Source: Actinomycetes bacterium (lineage in GTDB: Bacteria; Actinomycetota; Actinomycetes; Actinomycetales; Microbacteriaceae). Taken from it: a stretch of 56,209 nucleotides of DNA. The stretch lies in contig JAKOTS010000072.1 of NCBI GenBank assembly GCA_029777095.1, forward strand, positions 1 to 56,209, given 5' to 3'. Each line of letters begins with the position of its first letter. Position 1 is the stretch's first letter. Below the pieces are notes generated by a model. The model saw only the letters and a program-made list of their open reading frames with translations, was not told the DNA's origin and did no database searches. Below are positions 1 through 7,832 of the stretch, one piece after another. A program made the translations under genes and the position numbers.

Positions 1-1050
1 CAGCACGGTGCGCGATGTCCGGCAGATCTCGAGCGCCTCGCGGACGTTGTTGAGCTTGCCGACGCTCACCTGCTGCGGCGTCAAGGTACCGGCATCCTTG
101 CGACGACCGAGATGCAGCGCCAGCAGCATCCCCTTCGAATATTCGACCGTCATCGACGCGAGCTTGTCTTGTGTCAGCTGAAACCCGCCGATCGGGCGCC
201 CGAACTGCTCGCGTTCGCGTGCATACCGCACCGCGGTTTCGAGCGACGTGCGCCCCGCCCCCAGCGCGCCGAAGATGATGCCGAAGCGGGCTTCGTTCAG
301 GCATGCGAGCGGGCCCGAAAGCCCGCGCGCCTCCGGAAGCATCGCTGACGCGGGCACGCGCACCCCATCGAGCACGAGCTCGCTGGTGATCGAGGCGCGA
401 AGCGACATCTTGCGGGTGATGGTCGTGGCCGAGAACCCCGGCGTCACGGTCGGCACAACGAACCCGCGGATCCCATCGTCGGTCTGTGCCCACACGACCG
501 CGACATCGGCAATCGATCCGTTCGTGATCCACATCTTGCGACCGTCGAGCACCCAGTCGTCACCGTCGCGCCGGGCGCGGGTGCGCATCGAGCCAGGATC
601 AGATCCGTGGTCGGGTTCGGTGAGGCCGAAGCATCCGATCTTCTCGCCCGCGGCCATTTGCGGCAGCCACTCGAGCTTTTGGTCTTCGCTCCCCCACCGC
701 CAGATCGCGAACATGGCGAGCGAGCCCTGCACCGATACAAACGAGCGGATGCCGGAATCGGTGGCCTCGAGCTCGAGACAGGCGAGGCCGTATGCGGTCG
801 CGCTCATTCCCGCGCAGCCGTAGCCCTCGAGGTGCATGCCGAGGAGCCCGAGCGAACCGAGCTGGAGGGCGAGCGCGCGGGGCTGCGGGAGCGTGCCGTC
901 CTCCCACCACTGCGCGATGTGCGGGTCGATGGCCTCGGCGCACAAGCCACGCACGGAGGCGCGAATCGCGCGCTCCTCGTCGCTCAGGAGCGCATCGGTG
1001 GCAAGGATGTCGACCGCGTCTGCGACGGAAGAAAGCGGTGCGGGACTCAT
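1..1050 (-). CDS. gcdH: Glutaryl-CoA dehydrogenase, 3' end cut by the window
   Basis: The frame reads as an acyl-CoA dehydrogenase of the glutaryl-CoA dehydrogenase branch, which oxidises and decarboxylates glutaryl-CoA to crotonyl-CoA in lysine and aromatic breakdown and passes electrons to ETF. It contains the family-typical FGLTEPDHGSDP stretch that binds FAD and substrate, then WITNG and RQFGRPIGGFQLTQDKLA-like segments. No stop occurs before base 1, so the C-terminus is missing. I chose the ATG at 1050 (MSPAPLSSVADAV). An in-frame ATG at 1077 would add nine residues, but it lies directly against the 1079-1100 hairpin and has no ribosome site. The downstream partner genes are outside the window. 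Family assignment is firm; the exact start is moderate. Confidence 0.88.
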   Translation of the reverse strand, partial: MSPAPLSSVADAVDILATDALLSDEERAIRASVRGLCAEAIDPHIAQWWEDGTLPQPRALALQLGSLGLLGMHLEGYGCAGMSATAYGLACLELEATDSGIRSFVSVQGSLAMFAIWRWGSEDQKLEWLPQMAAGEKIGCFGLTEPDHGSDPGSMRTRARRDGDDWVLDGRKMWITNGSIADVAVVWAQTDDGIRGFVVPTVTPGFSATTITRKMSLRASITSELVLDGVRVPASAMLPEARGLSGPLACLNEARFGIIFGALGAGRTSLETAVRYAREREQFGRPIGGFQLTQDKLASMTVEYSKGMLLALHLGRRKDAGTLTPQQVSVGKLNNVREALEICRTSRTVL

Positions 1051-1078
1051 CAGCGTCTCGATTCTGTGCCGAGCCATT

Positions 1079-1100
1079 GCACGCGCGACGTTGCGCGTGC
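1079..1100. terminator. Perfect 8-bp hairpin between mannosyltransferase and gcdH
   Basis: GCACGCGC and GCGCGTGC face each other across the six-base loop GACGTT. The hairpin lies just after the glycosyltransferase stop at 1141 and just before gcdH in the minus direction. There is no U-run, so it may be a weak terminator, a processing site or an mRNA 5' hairpin for gcdH. Confidence 0.45.
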
Positions 1101-1140
1101 GGCGGTGAGGGCACCGCATTCGGTGACCGTGGTGCCGAGC

Positions 1141-1932
1141 CTAGTGCTGCCGAGCCTCGGGACGGCGGGCCCGCCAGCCGCGGCGCACGCGCGCGGGCAG
1201 ATCGGCGATGCCCCACGCCGTCACGCGCAGCATCGCTTCGACCACGATGCTGCCCGTCATCTTCGACTGCCCCTCGCTGCGCTCAACGAAGGTGATCGGC
1301 ACCTCGACAATTCGCAGCCCCGCCTGGTGCGCGTGCCAGAGCATGTCGACCTGAAACCCGTAGCCGTGGCTGTGCACCGCATCGAGATCGAGCGCACGCA
1401 GGGCGTCGGCGCTGAACACGCGATAACCCGCGGTGATATCGCGGAACGGGAGCGCAAGCATCCATCGCGAATAGAGCGAGCCCCACAGCGAGAGCAGCTG
1501 GCGCCGCTTTGGCCAGTTCACCACCGCGCCGCCTTCAACCCAGCGAGAGCCGACGACGACATCGGCGGCCTCGACACCGCGGGCGGGGGATGCCGCGGCC
1601 AGCAGTGCGGGCAATTGTTCGGGCTGGTGCGACCCATCGGCATCGAGCTGCACCAACTGGGAGTATCCGCGCTCGAGCGCCCACGAGTACGCGTGCTTGT
1701 ACGCCGCGCCAAGCCCCTGCTTCGCCGCGCGATGCAAAACGTGCACCGACGCGTCGGCCGCGGCAAGCTCGTCAGCCAGTGCGCCCGTGCCGTCGGGCGA
1801 CGCGTCATCGACGATCAGCACGTCGGCCGCAGGCACCGCCCGGCGCACGCGCGCAACGATGGGGGCCAACGCGGTGCGCTCGTTGTACGTCGGGATGATG
1901 ACGACGGTGGCGTCGACCGGGCGTTCTGGCAC
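1141..1932 (-). CDS. Polyprenol-monophosphate mannose synthase-like GT2 glycosyltransferase
   Basis: This 263-residue family 2 glycosyltransferase matches the dolichol/polyprenol-phosphate mannosyltransferase type, which makes the lipid-linked mannose donor used at the membrane for glycan and protein mannosylation. Seen: N-terminal VVIIPTYNER, the nucleotide-binding VDDASPDGTG near residue 40, the metal-binding QLDADGSHQP near residue 95 and the acceptor-side DITAGYRVF and SEGQSKM segments. There is no C-terminal membrane domain, so it resembles the soluble catalytic half of actinobacterial Ppm1. The start is GTG. It follows rocD by only 4 nt, so it is probably co-transcribed with rocD and the amidino-hydrolase although the pathways differ. 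Confidence 0.85.
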   Translation of the reverse strand: MPERPVDATVVIIPTYNERTALAPIVARVRRAVPAADVLIVDDASPDGTGALADELAAADASVHVLHRAAKQGLGAAYKHAYSWALERGYSQLVQLDADGSHQPEQLPALLAAASPARGVEAADVVVGSRWVEGGAVVNWPKRRQLLSLWGSLYSRWMLALPFRDITAGYRVFSADALRALDLDAVHSHGYGFQVDMLWHAHQAGLRIVEVPITFVERSEGQSKMTGSIVVEAMLRVTAWGIADLPARVRRGWRARRPEARQH

Positions 1933-1936
1933 GAGA

Positions 1937-3211
1937 TTAGCCTAGGCCGTGCGTGTGCGGCAGCCCGTCGCGAATCCTCGCGAGCTCATCGTCGATCACC
2001 AGCTGCACCTGCTCGAGTGCCCAGGCAAGTTCGCTCGCGCGAATGACGAGCGGTGGGGCGAGCCGAATCGTCTGGCCGTGGGTGTCTTTCACGAGCACGC
2101 CGCGGGCCAGCAGCAGCTCGCTGATGTGGCGGCCGGTGCCCAGGCGTGGATCGATATCGATCCCGGCCCACAGCCCCGCAACCCGCACGGCGGTGGCCCC
2201 GTTGCCGACCAGGCCGGCAAGGCCGGCTTCGAGTCGTTCACCGAGGATCCGGGCACGCTCCTGCACCGTGCCGAGCTCAAGCAGCTGGACCACCCGATGC
2301 CCGACGGCGGCGGCGAGCGGGTTGCCACCAAAGGTCGAGCCGTGTTGCCCCGGTTGAAGAACCCCGAGCACCGCGGCATCACCGACGACTGCCGAGACCG
2401 GCACGATCCCGCCGCCCAGCGCCTTGCCGAGCAGATACAGATCGGGCACGACGTCTTCGCGATCGCACGCGAATGTGTGCCCGGTGCGGCCGAGGCCGGT
2501 CTGAATCTCGTCGGCGATAAACAGCACGTTGTGTTCGGTGCAGAGCTCGCGCACCCGGCGCAGGTAACCCGCCGGCGGGATCACGACACCCGCCTCACCC
2601 TGGATCGGCTCGATGAGCACCGCCGCCGTGTTGGGGGTGATCGCCGCGGCGAGCGCCTCAGCATCGCCGAACGGCACCGCGGTGAACCCGGGCGTGAACG
2701 GGCCAAAGTCGTCGCGAGCGTCGGCGTCGTCTGAGAACCCGACGATCGTGGTGGTGCGCCCGTGAAAATTGCCGTGGGCAACGATGATGGATGCCTCGCC
2801 CGCCGGCACCCCTTTCACCCGGTATGCCCAGGCCCGGGCCACCTTGATGCCCGTCTCGACCGCCTCGGCACCCGTGTTCATCGGGAGGACAAGTTGCTTG
2901 CCCGCGAGGTTCGCGAGCGCGGCAGCAAACGGGCCGAGCTGGTCGTTGTAGAACGCCCGGCTGGTGAGCGTGAGGTCGGTGAGCTGGGCCCGTGCGGCCT
3001 CGAGCAGGTCGGGGTGCGAGTGCCCGAAGTTCAGCGCCGAGTACCCCGCCAGGCAGTCGAGGTAACGGCGACCCTCAATGTCTGTGACCCACGCGCCCTC
3101 GCCGCTGGCGATAACGATGGGGAGCGGCTCATAGTTGTGTGCCACGTGAGCGCGCTCTTGCGCGATGGCCGCGATGGTTGCGGGATCGAGGTGTGGCGGG
3201 TGCACGTGCAT
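1937..3211 (-). CDS. rocD: Ornithine aminotransferase (ornithine-oxo-acid transaminase)
   Basis: A 424-residue class III PLP aminotransferase. It moves the delta-amino group of ornithine to 2-oxoglutarate, giving glutamate semialdehyde, which PutA at 11215-15072 can oxidise further. Visible: DCLAGYSALNFGHSHP near residue 50, the PLP phosphate site MNTGAEAVETGIK, the ADEIQTGLGRTG stretch and the Schiff-base lysine K263 in LLGKALGGG. Length is typical. The ATG is preceded by an AGCGGA-like ribosome site. It starts 8 nt after the upstream amidino-hydrolase gene, which could supply its substrate. Confidence 0.93.
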   Translation of the reverse strand: MHVHPPHLDPATIAAIAQERAHVAHNYEPLPIVIASGEGAWVTDIEGRRYLDCLAGYSALNFGHSHPDLLEAARAQLTDLTLTSRAFYNDQLGPFAAALANLAGKQLVLPMNTGAEAVETGIKVARAWAYRVKGVPAGEASIIVAHGNFHGRTTTIVGFSDDADARDDFGPFTPGFTAVPFGDAEALAAAITPNTAAVLIEPIQGEAGVVIPPAGYLRRVRELCTEHNVLFIADEIQTGLGRTGHTFACDREDVVPDLYLLGKALGGGIVPVSAVVGDAAVLGVLQPGQHGSTFGGNPLAAAVGHRVVQLLELGTVQERARILGERLEAGLAGLVGNGATAVRVAGLWAGIDIDPRLGTGRHISELLLARGVLVKDTHGQTIRLAPPLVIRASELAWALEQVQLVIDDELARIRDGLPHTHGLG

Positions 3212-3218
3212 GGTCCGC

Positions 3219-4094
3219 TCACTTCCGCAGCTCGAGCGTGCAGCACTTGATGCCGCCCCCGCCGAGCAGGAGTTCAGAAAGGTCGACGCTCACCGGGGTG
3301 TAGCCGCGCTCGCGCAACTGCCGTTCGAAGCCTTTGGCGCGGGGCGAGATGATCACATTTTTGCCGTCGCTTGCCGAGTTGAGCCCGAAGACCGCCCCGT
3401 CTTCGCTCGAGACGACGATCGCGTCAGGAAACCGGTCTTCGAGCGTCGCGAGGCTCTTCGCGTCAAACGCCTCGGCCAGGTAGGCGATGTTTGCGTGTTG
3501 CGGGCCCCCATTGCTGAGCCCCTCAACGGGGTCGAGCACCGAGAGCGCTGTATCGAGGTGGTAATAGTTGGGGTTCACGAGGGTCAGCGAAACGACCTCT
3601 CGGTCAAAGACCGCCGCGGCTTCACGGTGGCTGTCATCGCTCGACCGAAATCCACGCCCCGCAAGAATCGCGTCGCCGACGAGGAGGAAGTCGCCCTCCC
3701 CTTCGTTCACCGCAAGCGGTTCGCGCACCTCGAACCCGTTGTCGGCAAACCACCGCATGAACTCGGGACCCTCGGGCTCTCGCTCGCGGTAGCGAAACTT
3801 GGCACCGTACGCGACGCCGTCGATCACAAACCCACCATTGGCGGTGTAGACCATATCGGGCAGGCCATCGATCGGGTCAATCAGTTCGACCTCGTGGCCG
3901 AGCGCAAGATAGGTGTCGTACAGCGTCTGCCACTGGCGCACGGCGAGCGCGGTGTCTGTGGGCACCGAGGGCTCCATCCACGGGTTGATTTTGTAGCTGA
4001 CCGTGAAAAATTCGGGCCGACACATCAGATATCGACGCAGGTGTTGGTTGCGCTCGGGGATCGTGGATGCCGCGGGCCGGAGGTGAGTCGACAT
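3219..4094 (-). CDS. ddaH: Dimethylarginine/arginine amidinohydrolase family protein
   Basis: A 291-residue guanidino-modifying (amidinotransferase fold) enzyme. Seen: MCRPEFFTVSYKINPWM near the N-terminus, the TANGGF substrate loop, the catalytic histidine H179 in NYYHLDT, and the terminal GGGGIKCC motif with the nucleophile C284 or C285. Relatives hydrolyse dimethylarginine to citrulline; some homologues take arginine to ornithine. The ornithine aminotransferase directly downstream makes an ornithine-yielding reaction attractive, but sequence alone does not decide. A GGAG site lies about nine bases before the ATG. First gene of a three-gene operon. Confidence 0.82.
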   Translation of the reverse strand: MSTHLRPAASTIPERNQHLRRYLMCRPEFFTVSYKINPWMEPSVPTDTALAVRQWQTLYDTYLALGHEVELIDPIDGLPDMVYTANGGFVIDGVAYGAKFRYREREPEGPEFMRWFADNGFEVREPLAVNEGEGDFLLVGDAILAGRGFRSSDDSHREAAAVFDREVVSLTLVNPNYYHLDTALSVLDPVEGLSNGGPQHANIAYLAEAFDAKSLATLEDRFPDAIVVSSEDGAVFGLNSASDGKNVIISPRAKGFERQLRERGYTPVSVDLSELLLGGGGIKCCTLELRK

Positions 4095-4342
4095 GGTGTT
4101 GCTCCTCTTGAGAGCTCAGTGTCGCAACGTCGGTGTAGCGACGCCTGCATTCTCCCACGATGGGCCCGGTGCGGGTCTAGCCCGCGGCATCCATGGTTTT
4201 GGCGCGTGACGTCACGAGCCGACACATGAAGACACGCAGGAATAGTCCCCGACAACCGCTGGTTACGCTCGGCAAGCGGGGTGTTGGTCTGTCGATGTGA
4301 TGGACGGCTTCCGTTTCCATGCATCTCAAAGAAGGAATGACC
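4095..4342. other. Divergent intergenic region with palindrome and ddaH-like remnant
   Basis: The region separates the minus-strand ddaH operon from the plus-strand peptide importer, so it should hold both promoters. It contains the 12-bp palindrome CGTGACGTCACG at 4205-4216. From about 4215 to 4275 it carries three short blocks (GCCGACACAT, ACGCAGG, TGGTTRCGCTCGG) in the same order and orientation as the start of ddaH at 4017-4059, as if a decayed copy of that gene end were present. Confidence 0.5.
4205..4216. promoter_or_regulatory. 12-bp perfect palindrome, candidate operator
   Basis: CGTGACGTCACG is a perfect dyad between two divergent operons, a position where a shared repressor site would be expected. 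No regulator gene is adjacent, so the binding protein is unknown. Confidence 0.35.
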
Positions 4343-5989
4343 ATGACCTCTCTTCGCAGCGCCGGAGCCTGGCTCGCCGTGATCGCGGCTACCGCTCTCG
4401 CCGTCTCCGGTTGTAGCGCCCCAGGCCCCGGCCCCGCCGCCGACGGCGAACCCGTCGACGGTGGCACCATCACCGTGGCCATCGACGGCGACCCCAGCTC
4501 GCAGCTCGACATCCACGTCACGGCCGCCGATATCTCTGCGCTCGTCTTGCGAAACGTCTTCGATTCACTCGTCGTGCAAGACGTCGACGGCTCGTTCGGG
4601 CCCTGGCTCGCCGAGTCATGGGATGTGAGCGACGACGGCCTGGCCTACACGTTCGATTTGAAGGATGGCGTGACCTTCCACGACGGCGAGGTCTTCGACG
4701 CTGAAGCGGTAAAGGCAAACTTCGACCACATCAGCAACCCCGAGACCGCATCGCAGTACGCGGCGGCGCTCCTCGGCGGCGACACCTACGCGGGCACGGA
4801 GGTCGTCGACAATGACACGGTCATCGTGCATTTCACCGAGCCATATGCCGCGTTCTTGCAGGCGGCAAGCACCCCGTACCTCGGCTTCTACTCCCCTGCC
4901 GTCCTCGCTGACAGCGCCGACAAGCTCATCGCAGGCGGGCCAGGCGTCACGGTCGGCACCGGGCCGTTCGTGCTCGACGGGATCGTGGCGGGTCAAGAAC
5001 TTTCGTTCACGAAGAACCCCGACTACAACTGGGCACCGGAGAACGCCACGCACACGGGTGCCGCGCGCGCCGATGCGCTCGTGTTCCGCATCCTTCCCGA
5101 GAACGCGGTCCGCGCCGGGGCGCTCAGCAGCGGCGACGTCGATGTTGCGACCAACCTCTCGCCCAACGATGTCCCCGGTTTCGAGGCCGATGGAACGATC
5201 ACGCTGACCAGCGCCGCCGCTCCCGGCCTGCCGTACTCCATCTTCCTGAACCACTCGACGGGCGTCTTCCAAGACAAGCTCGTCCGCCAGGCATTCCAAC
5301 GCGGCATCGACATCACCTCTGCGGTTGGCGCCGTCTACGGCGGCGAGTACGAGCGCGCATGGAGCGTGCTGAGCCCGACAACGCCGAACGCCTACGACCC
5401 GAGCGTCGAGGGCACGTGGGAGTTTGACCCGAAGCTCGCTGGAAGCCTGCTCGACCAGGCGGGCTGGACCGAGAAGGATGCCGAGGGCTACCGCACCAAG
5501 GATGGCGTGCGTCTCTCCGCCGGATGGCCGACCTTCTCAGCCCCTCGCGAGGACCGCAAGAGCCTGACTGATGCCTTCCAGGCAGACCTGAAGAAGATCG
5601 GGTTCGAGCTCGTCCCCCAGCCCATGGATGGCGGCGCTTACATGGAGAGCCTCTACGGCGGCACTTACGACATCGTCGACTGGAGCTTCGTGCGCCCCGA
5701 CGGTGACATCCTCCGCCTCCACCTGTTCTCAGAGTTCGCGCCCATCCAGAACGCATCGTTTGTCAACGATGCGGCGCTTGACGAGTTGCTCGTGACCGCG
5801 TCGGAGTCGACCGACCCGGCCGAGCGCGAGCGCATCTACTCGGACGTGCAGCACTGGGTCATCGACGATGCCGCGATCGTGCCGGTCTACGTGCCGAGCC
5901 AGATCGTGGGGGTCTCGCCGCACATCGGCGGCGTCCGCTCCGACATCATCGGGTGGCCGTTGTTCTACGACGCATGGACAAGCAAGTAG
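4343..5989 (+). CDS. Peptide-type ABC transporter substrate-binding lipoprotein
   Basis: A 548-residue family 5 solute-binding protein (DppA/OppA type), exported and lipid-anchored. The signal peptide is followed by the lipobox AVSGC. Typical segments include LAESWDVSDDGLAYTFDLKDGVTFHDG near residue 90 and VRQAFQRGIDI near residue 320. I chose the ATG at 4343 because GAAGGA ends six bases before it; ATG at 4337 and 4319 are in frame. It heads an operon with two permeases, a fused ATPase and a LanC-like gene, and its last codons overlap the first permease. The ligand (peptide or other) cannot be read from the sequence. Confidence 0.9.
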   Translation: MTSLRSAGAWLAVIAATALAVSGCSAPGPGPAADGEPVDGGTITVAIDGDPSSQLDIHVTAADISALVLRNVFDSLVVQDVDGSFGPWLAESWDVSDDGLAYTFDLKDGVTFHDGEVFDAEAVKANFDHISNPETASQYAAALLGGDTYAGTEVVDNDTVIVHFTEPYAAFLQAASTPYLGFYSPAVLADSADKLIAGGPGVTVGTGPFVLDGIVAGQELSFTKNPDYNWAPENATHTGAARADALVFRILPENAVRAGALSSGDVDVATNLSPNDVPGFEADGTITLTSAAAPGLPYSIFLNHSTGVFQDKLVRQAFQRGIDITSAVGAVYGGEYERAWSVLSPTTPNAYDPSVEGTWEFDPKLAGSLLDQAGWTEKDAEGYRTKDGVRLSAGWPTFSAPREDRKSLTDAFQADLKKIGFELVPQPMDGGAYMESLYGGTYDIVDWSFVRPDGDILRLHLFSEFAPIQNASFVNDAALDELLVTASESTDPAERERIYSDVQHWVIDDAAIVPVYVPSQIVGVSPHIGGVRSDIIGWPLFYDAWTSK

Positions 5990-6954
5990 CGGTGACTGCA
6001 CCGCTCACCGCGACAAGGGGCCGGGCAGGTGCAGCGTTCGCGCTGTACCTGCCGCGGCTCGTTGGCGCGCTCATCGTCGTCTGGGGTGCCGCGACCCTCG
6101 CATTTCTGGTCTTGCACCTCGTTCCCGGTGACCCGGTCGACATCATGCTCGGCGTCCAGTCGACCGTGAGCGAAACCGTGCGCGAAAATATTCGCGCCGA
6201 GCTCGGCCTCAACGAGCCACTCCTTCCGCAATATCTCGCCTATCTTGGCCGCGTGGTCACGGGCGACTTCGGCATGTCGTACCGGCTGCAGAAGCCGGTG
6301 ACACAGGTCATCGGTGAACAACTCATGCCGAGCATGCAGCTTGCCGGCGCCGCGATCGTCATCGCCCTCGCGATCGCATTGGCAATCGCCTTGGCCGCCC
6401 GCGGGCGCATCGCGCGCAGCATCGCCTCGTTCATTGAACTTCTCGCGATCTCATCGCCGACGTTCTGGACCGGGCTGCTCCTGCTCACCATCTTTTCTTT
6501 TCAGTTGCGCTGGTTCCCCGTCACCGGAAGTCAGGGGCTGAACGCTCTCGTCCTCCCGGCGCTCACCCTGGCCCTTCCGATCGCGGGCATCCTCAGCCAG
6601 GTGCTCCGGCACGGCCTCGAATCGGCGCAGGCGCAGCCGTTCGTCGACAGCGCCCGCGCCCGCGGGCTGAGCTATGCCGAGCTGCTCGGACGGCACACGC
6701 TCCGGCATGCCGCGCTGCCTGCCGCGACCCTGACCGCGTACATCGTCGGCGGGCTCCTCGGCGGAACCGTCATCATCGAGCAGCTCTTCGGACGCCCCGG
6801 CATCGGGCGCGTCACCCTTGAAGCCATCAACAACCGCGATATTCCGGTGGTGATGGCGCTCGTCATCTTTGCCGCGATCGTCTTCGTGGTGGTCAACCTG
6901 ATCGTGGACGCCGTGACTCCGCTGCTCGATCCCCGACTCAAGGCCGTGCGATGA
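5974..6954 (+). CDS. Peptide-type ABC transporter permease, DppB-like
   Basis: A 326-residue inner-membrane permease of the DppB/OppB type. An N-terminal helix is followed by the family stretch HLVPGDPVDIMLG, then hydrophobic helices and the cytoplasmic coupling loop with ARARGLSYAELLGRHTLRHA, where the ATPase docks. The ATG at 5974 overlaps the SBP stop by 16 nt. A GTG at 5992, just after that stop, is an in-frame alternative giving six fewer residues. It pairs with the next gene to form the channel. Confidence 0.9.
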   Translation: MDKQVAVTAPLTATRGRAGAAFALYLPRLVGALIVVWGAATLAFLVLHLVPGDPVDIMLGVQSTVSETVRENIRAELGLNEPLLPQYLAYLGRVVTGDFGMSYRLQKPVTQVIGEQLMPSMQLAGAAIVIALAIALAIALAARGRIARSIASFIELLAISSPTFWTGLLLLTIFSFQLRWFPVTGSQGLNALVLPALTLALPIAGILSQVLRHGLESAQAQPFVDSARARGLSYAELLGRHTLRHAALPAATLTAYIVGGLLGGTVIIEQLFGRPGIGRVTLEAINNRDIPVVMALVIFAAIVFVVVNLIVDAVTPLLDPRLKAVR

Positions 6955-7832
6955 CACTCAACGCCGCTCACCCCCAAGCCCCCGCCGCGCCCGCGGCCAG
7001 CCTCCGCCCGGCCCGTGGCCGAGGGCGACTCCTCCCGTTGCCTGCGATTATCGCCGCCGTCATGCTCGCCGTGTTGATCCTCGCGGCGTTCTTTCCGACG
7101 CTGTTCACCAGCGCCGACCCGCTGGCCACCGCCACGGCGAACTCCCAATTGGCGCCGAGCCTGGAGCATCCATTCGGCACTGACAAACTCGGGCGCGATG
7201 TCTACGCACGCGTCGTCTATGGGGCCGCGCTCTCGCTCTCGTTTGGCTTTACCGCGACGGTCGTCGCGCTCGTGGCCGGCATCGTGATCGGACTTGCCTC
7301 TGGGCTTGCCCACCGCTCGGTCGACAACGTGATCCAGCGCGCGCTCGAGATCATGCTCGCGTTTCCTGAGCTCCTCGTTGCGCTGGTCGTGATCGCGCTC
7401 CTCGGCCCCGGCACGACCAACCTGATCATCGCCATCACGATCGCGGCGATCCCGGTCTACGCGCGCATCGTGCGCATCACAACGCTGCAGGTTCGGGGCT
7501 CGGCGTTCGTCGAGGCGTCACTCGCGCTCGGCCAGCGCCGACCGGCCATCATCGCCCGCCACATCCTCCCGAACGTCATCGGACCCCTGCTCGTGCTCGC
7601 GACGATCGGGATCGGCACGTCGATCATCGCGGGCTCGAGCCTGAGCTTTCTCGGGCTTGGGCCGGTGTCGCCGACCCCAGAGTGGGGCCTCATGCTCTCC
7701 GACGGCCGCAACCTGCTGGGTTCGGCGTGGTGGGTCGCGGTGTTCCCTGGGCTTGCGATTACGGTGACGGTCATCTCCACGACGGTTCTCGGGCGCGCGT
7801 TGCAGCGCCGATTCGAAGGGACGAGCGCATGA
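6951..7832 (+). CDS. Peptide-type ABC transporter permease, DppC-like
   Basis: A 293-residue second permease of the importer. It shows the DppC hallmarks: an N-terminal helix, HPFGTDKLGRDVYARVVYGAALSL-type sequence near residue 65, and a coupling loop with VEASLALGQRRPAIIARHILPN. The start overlaps the preceding stop in ATGA, as does its own stop with the ATPase start, which argues for coupled translation of all subunits. A Pro/Ala-rich N-terminal tail precedes the first helix. Confidence 0.92.
   Translation: MTLNAAHPQAPAAPAASLRPARGRGRLLPLPAIIAAVMLAVLILAAFFPTLFTSADPLATATANSQLAPSLEHPFGTDKLGRDVYARVVYGAALSLSFGFTATVVALVAGIVIGLASGLAHRSVDNVIQRALEIMLAFPELLVALVVIALLGPGTTNLIIAITIAAIPVYARIVRITTLQVRGSAFVEASLALGQRRPAIIARHILPNVIGPLLVLATIGIGTSIIAGSSLSFLGLGPVSPTPEWGLMLSDGRNLLGSAWWVAVFPGLAITVTVISTTVLGRALQRRFEGTSA

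Noticed and set aside
607..2046. Plus-strand open frame across gcdH and the glycosyltransferase gene
   Set aside because: It spans two genes read on the other strand and its translation shows no family motif.
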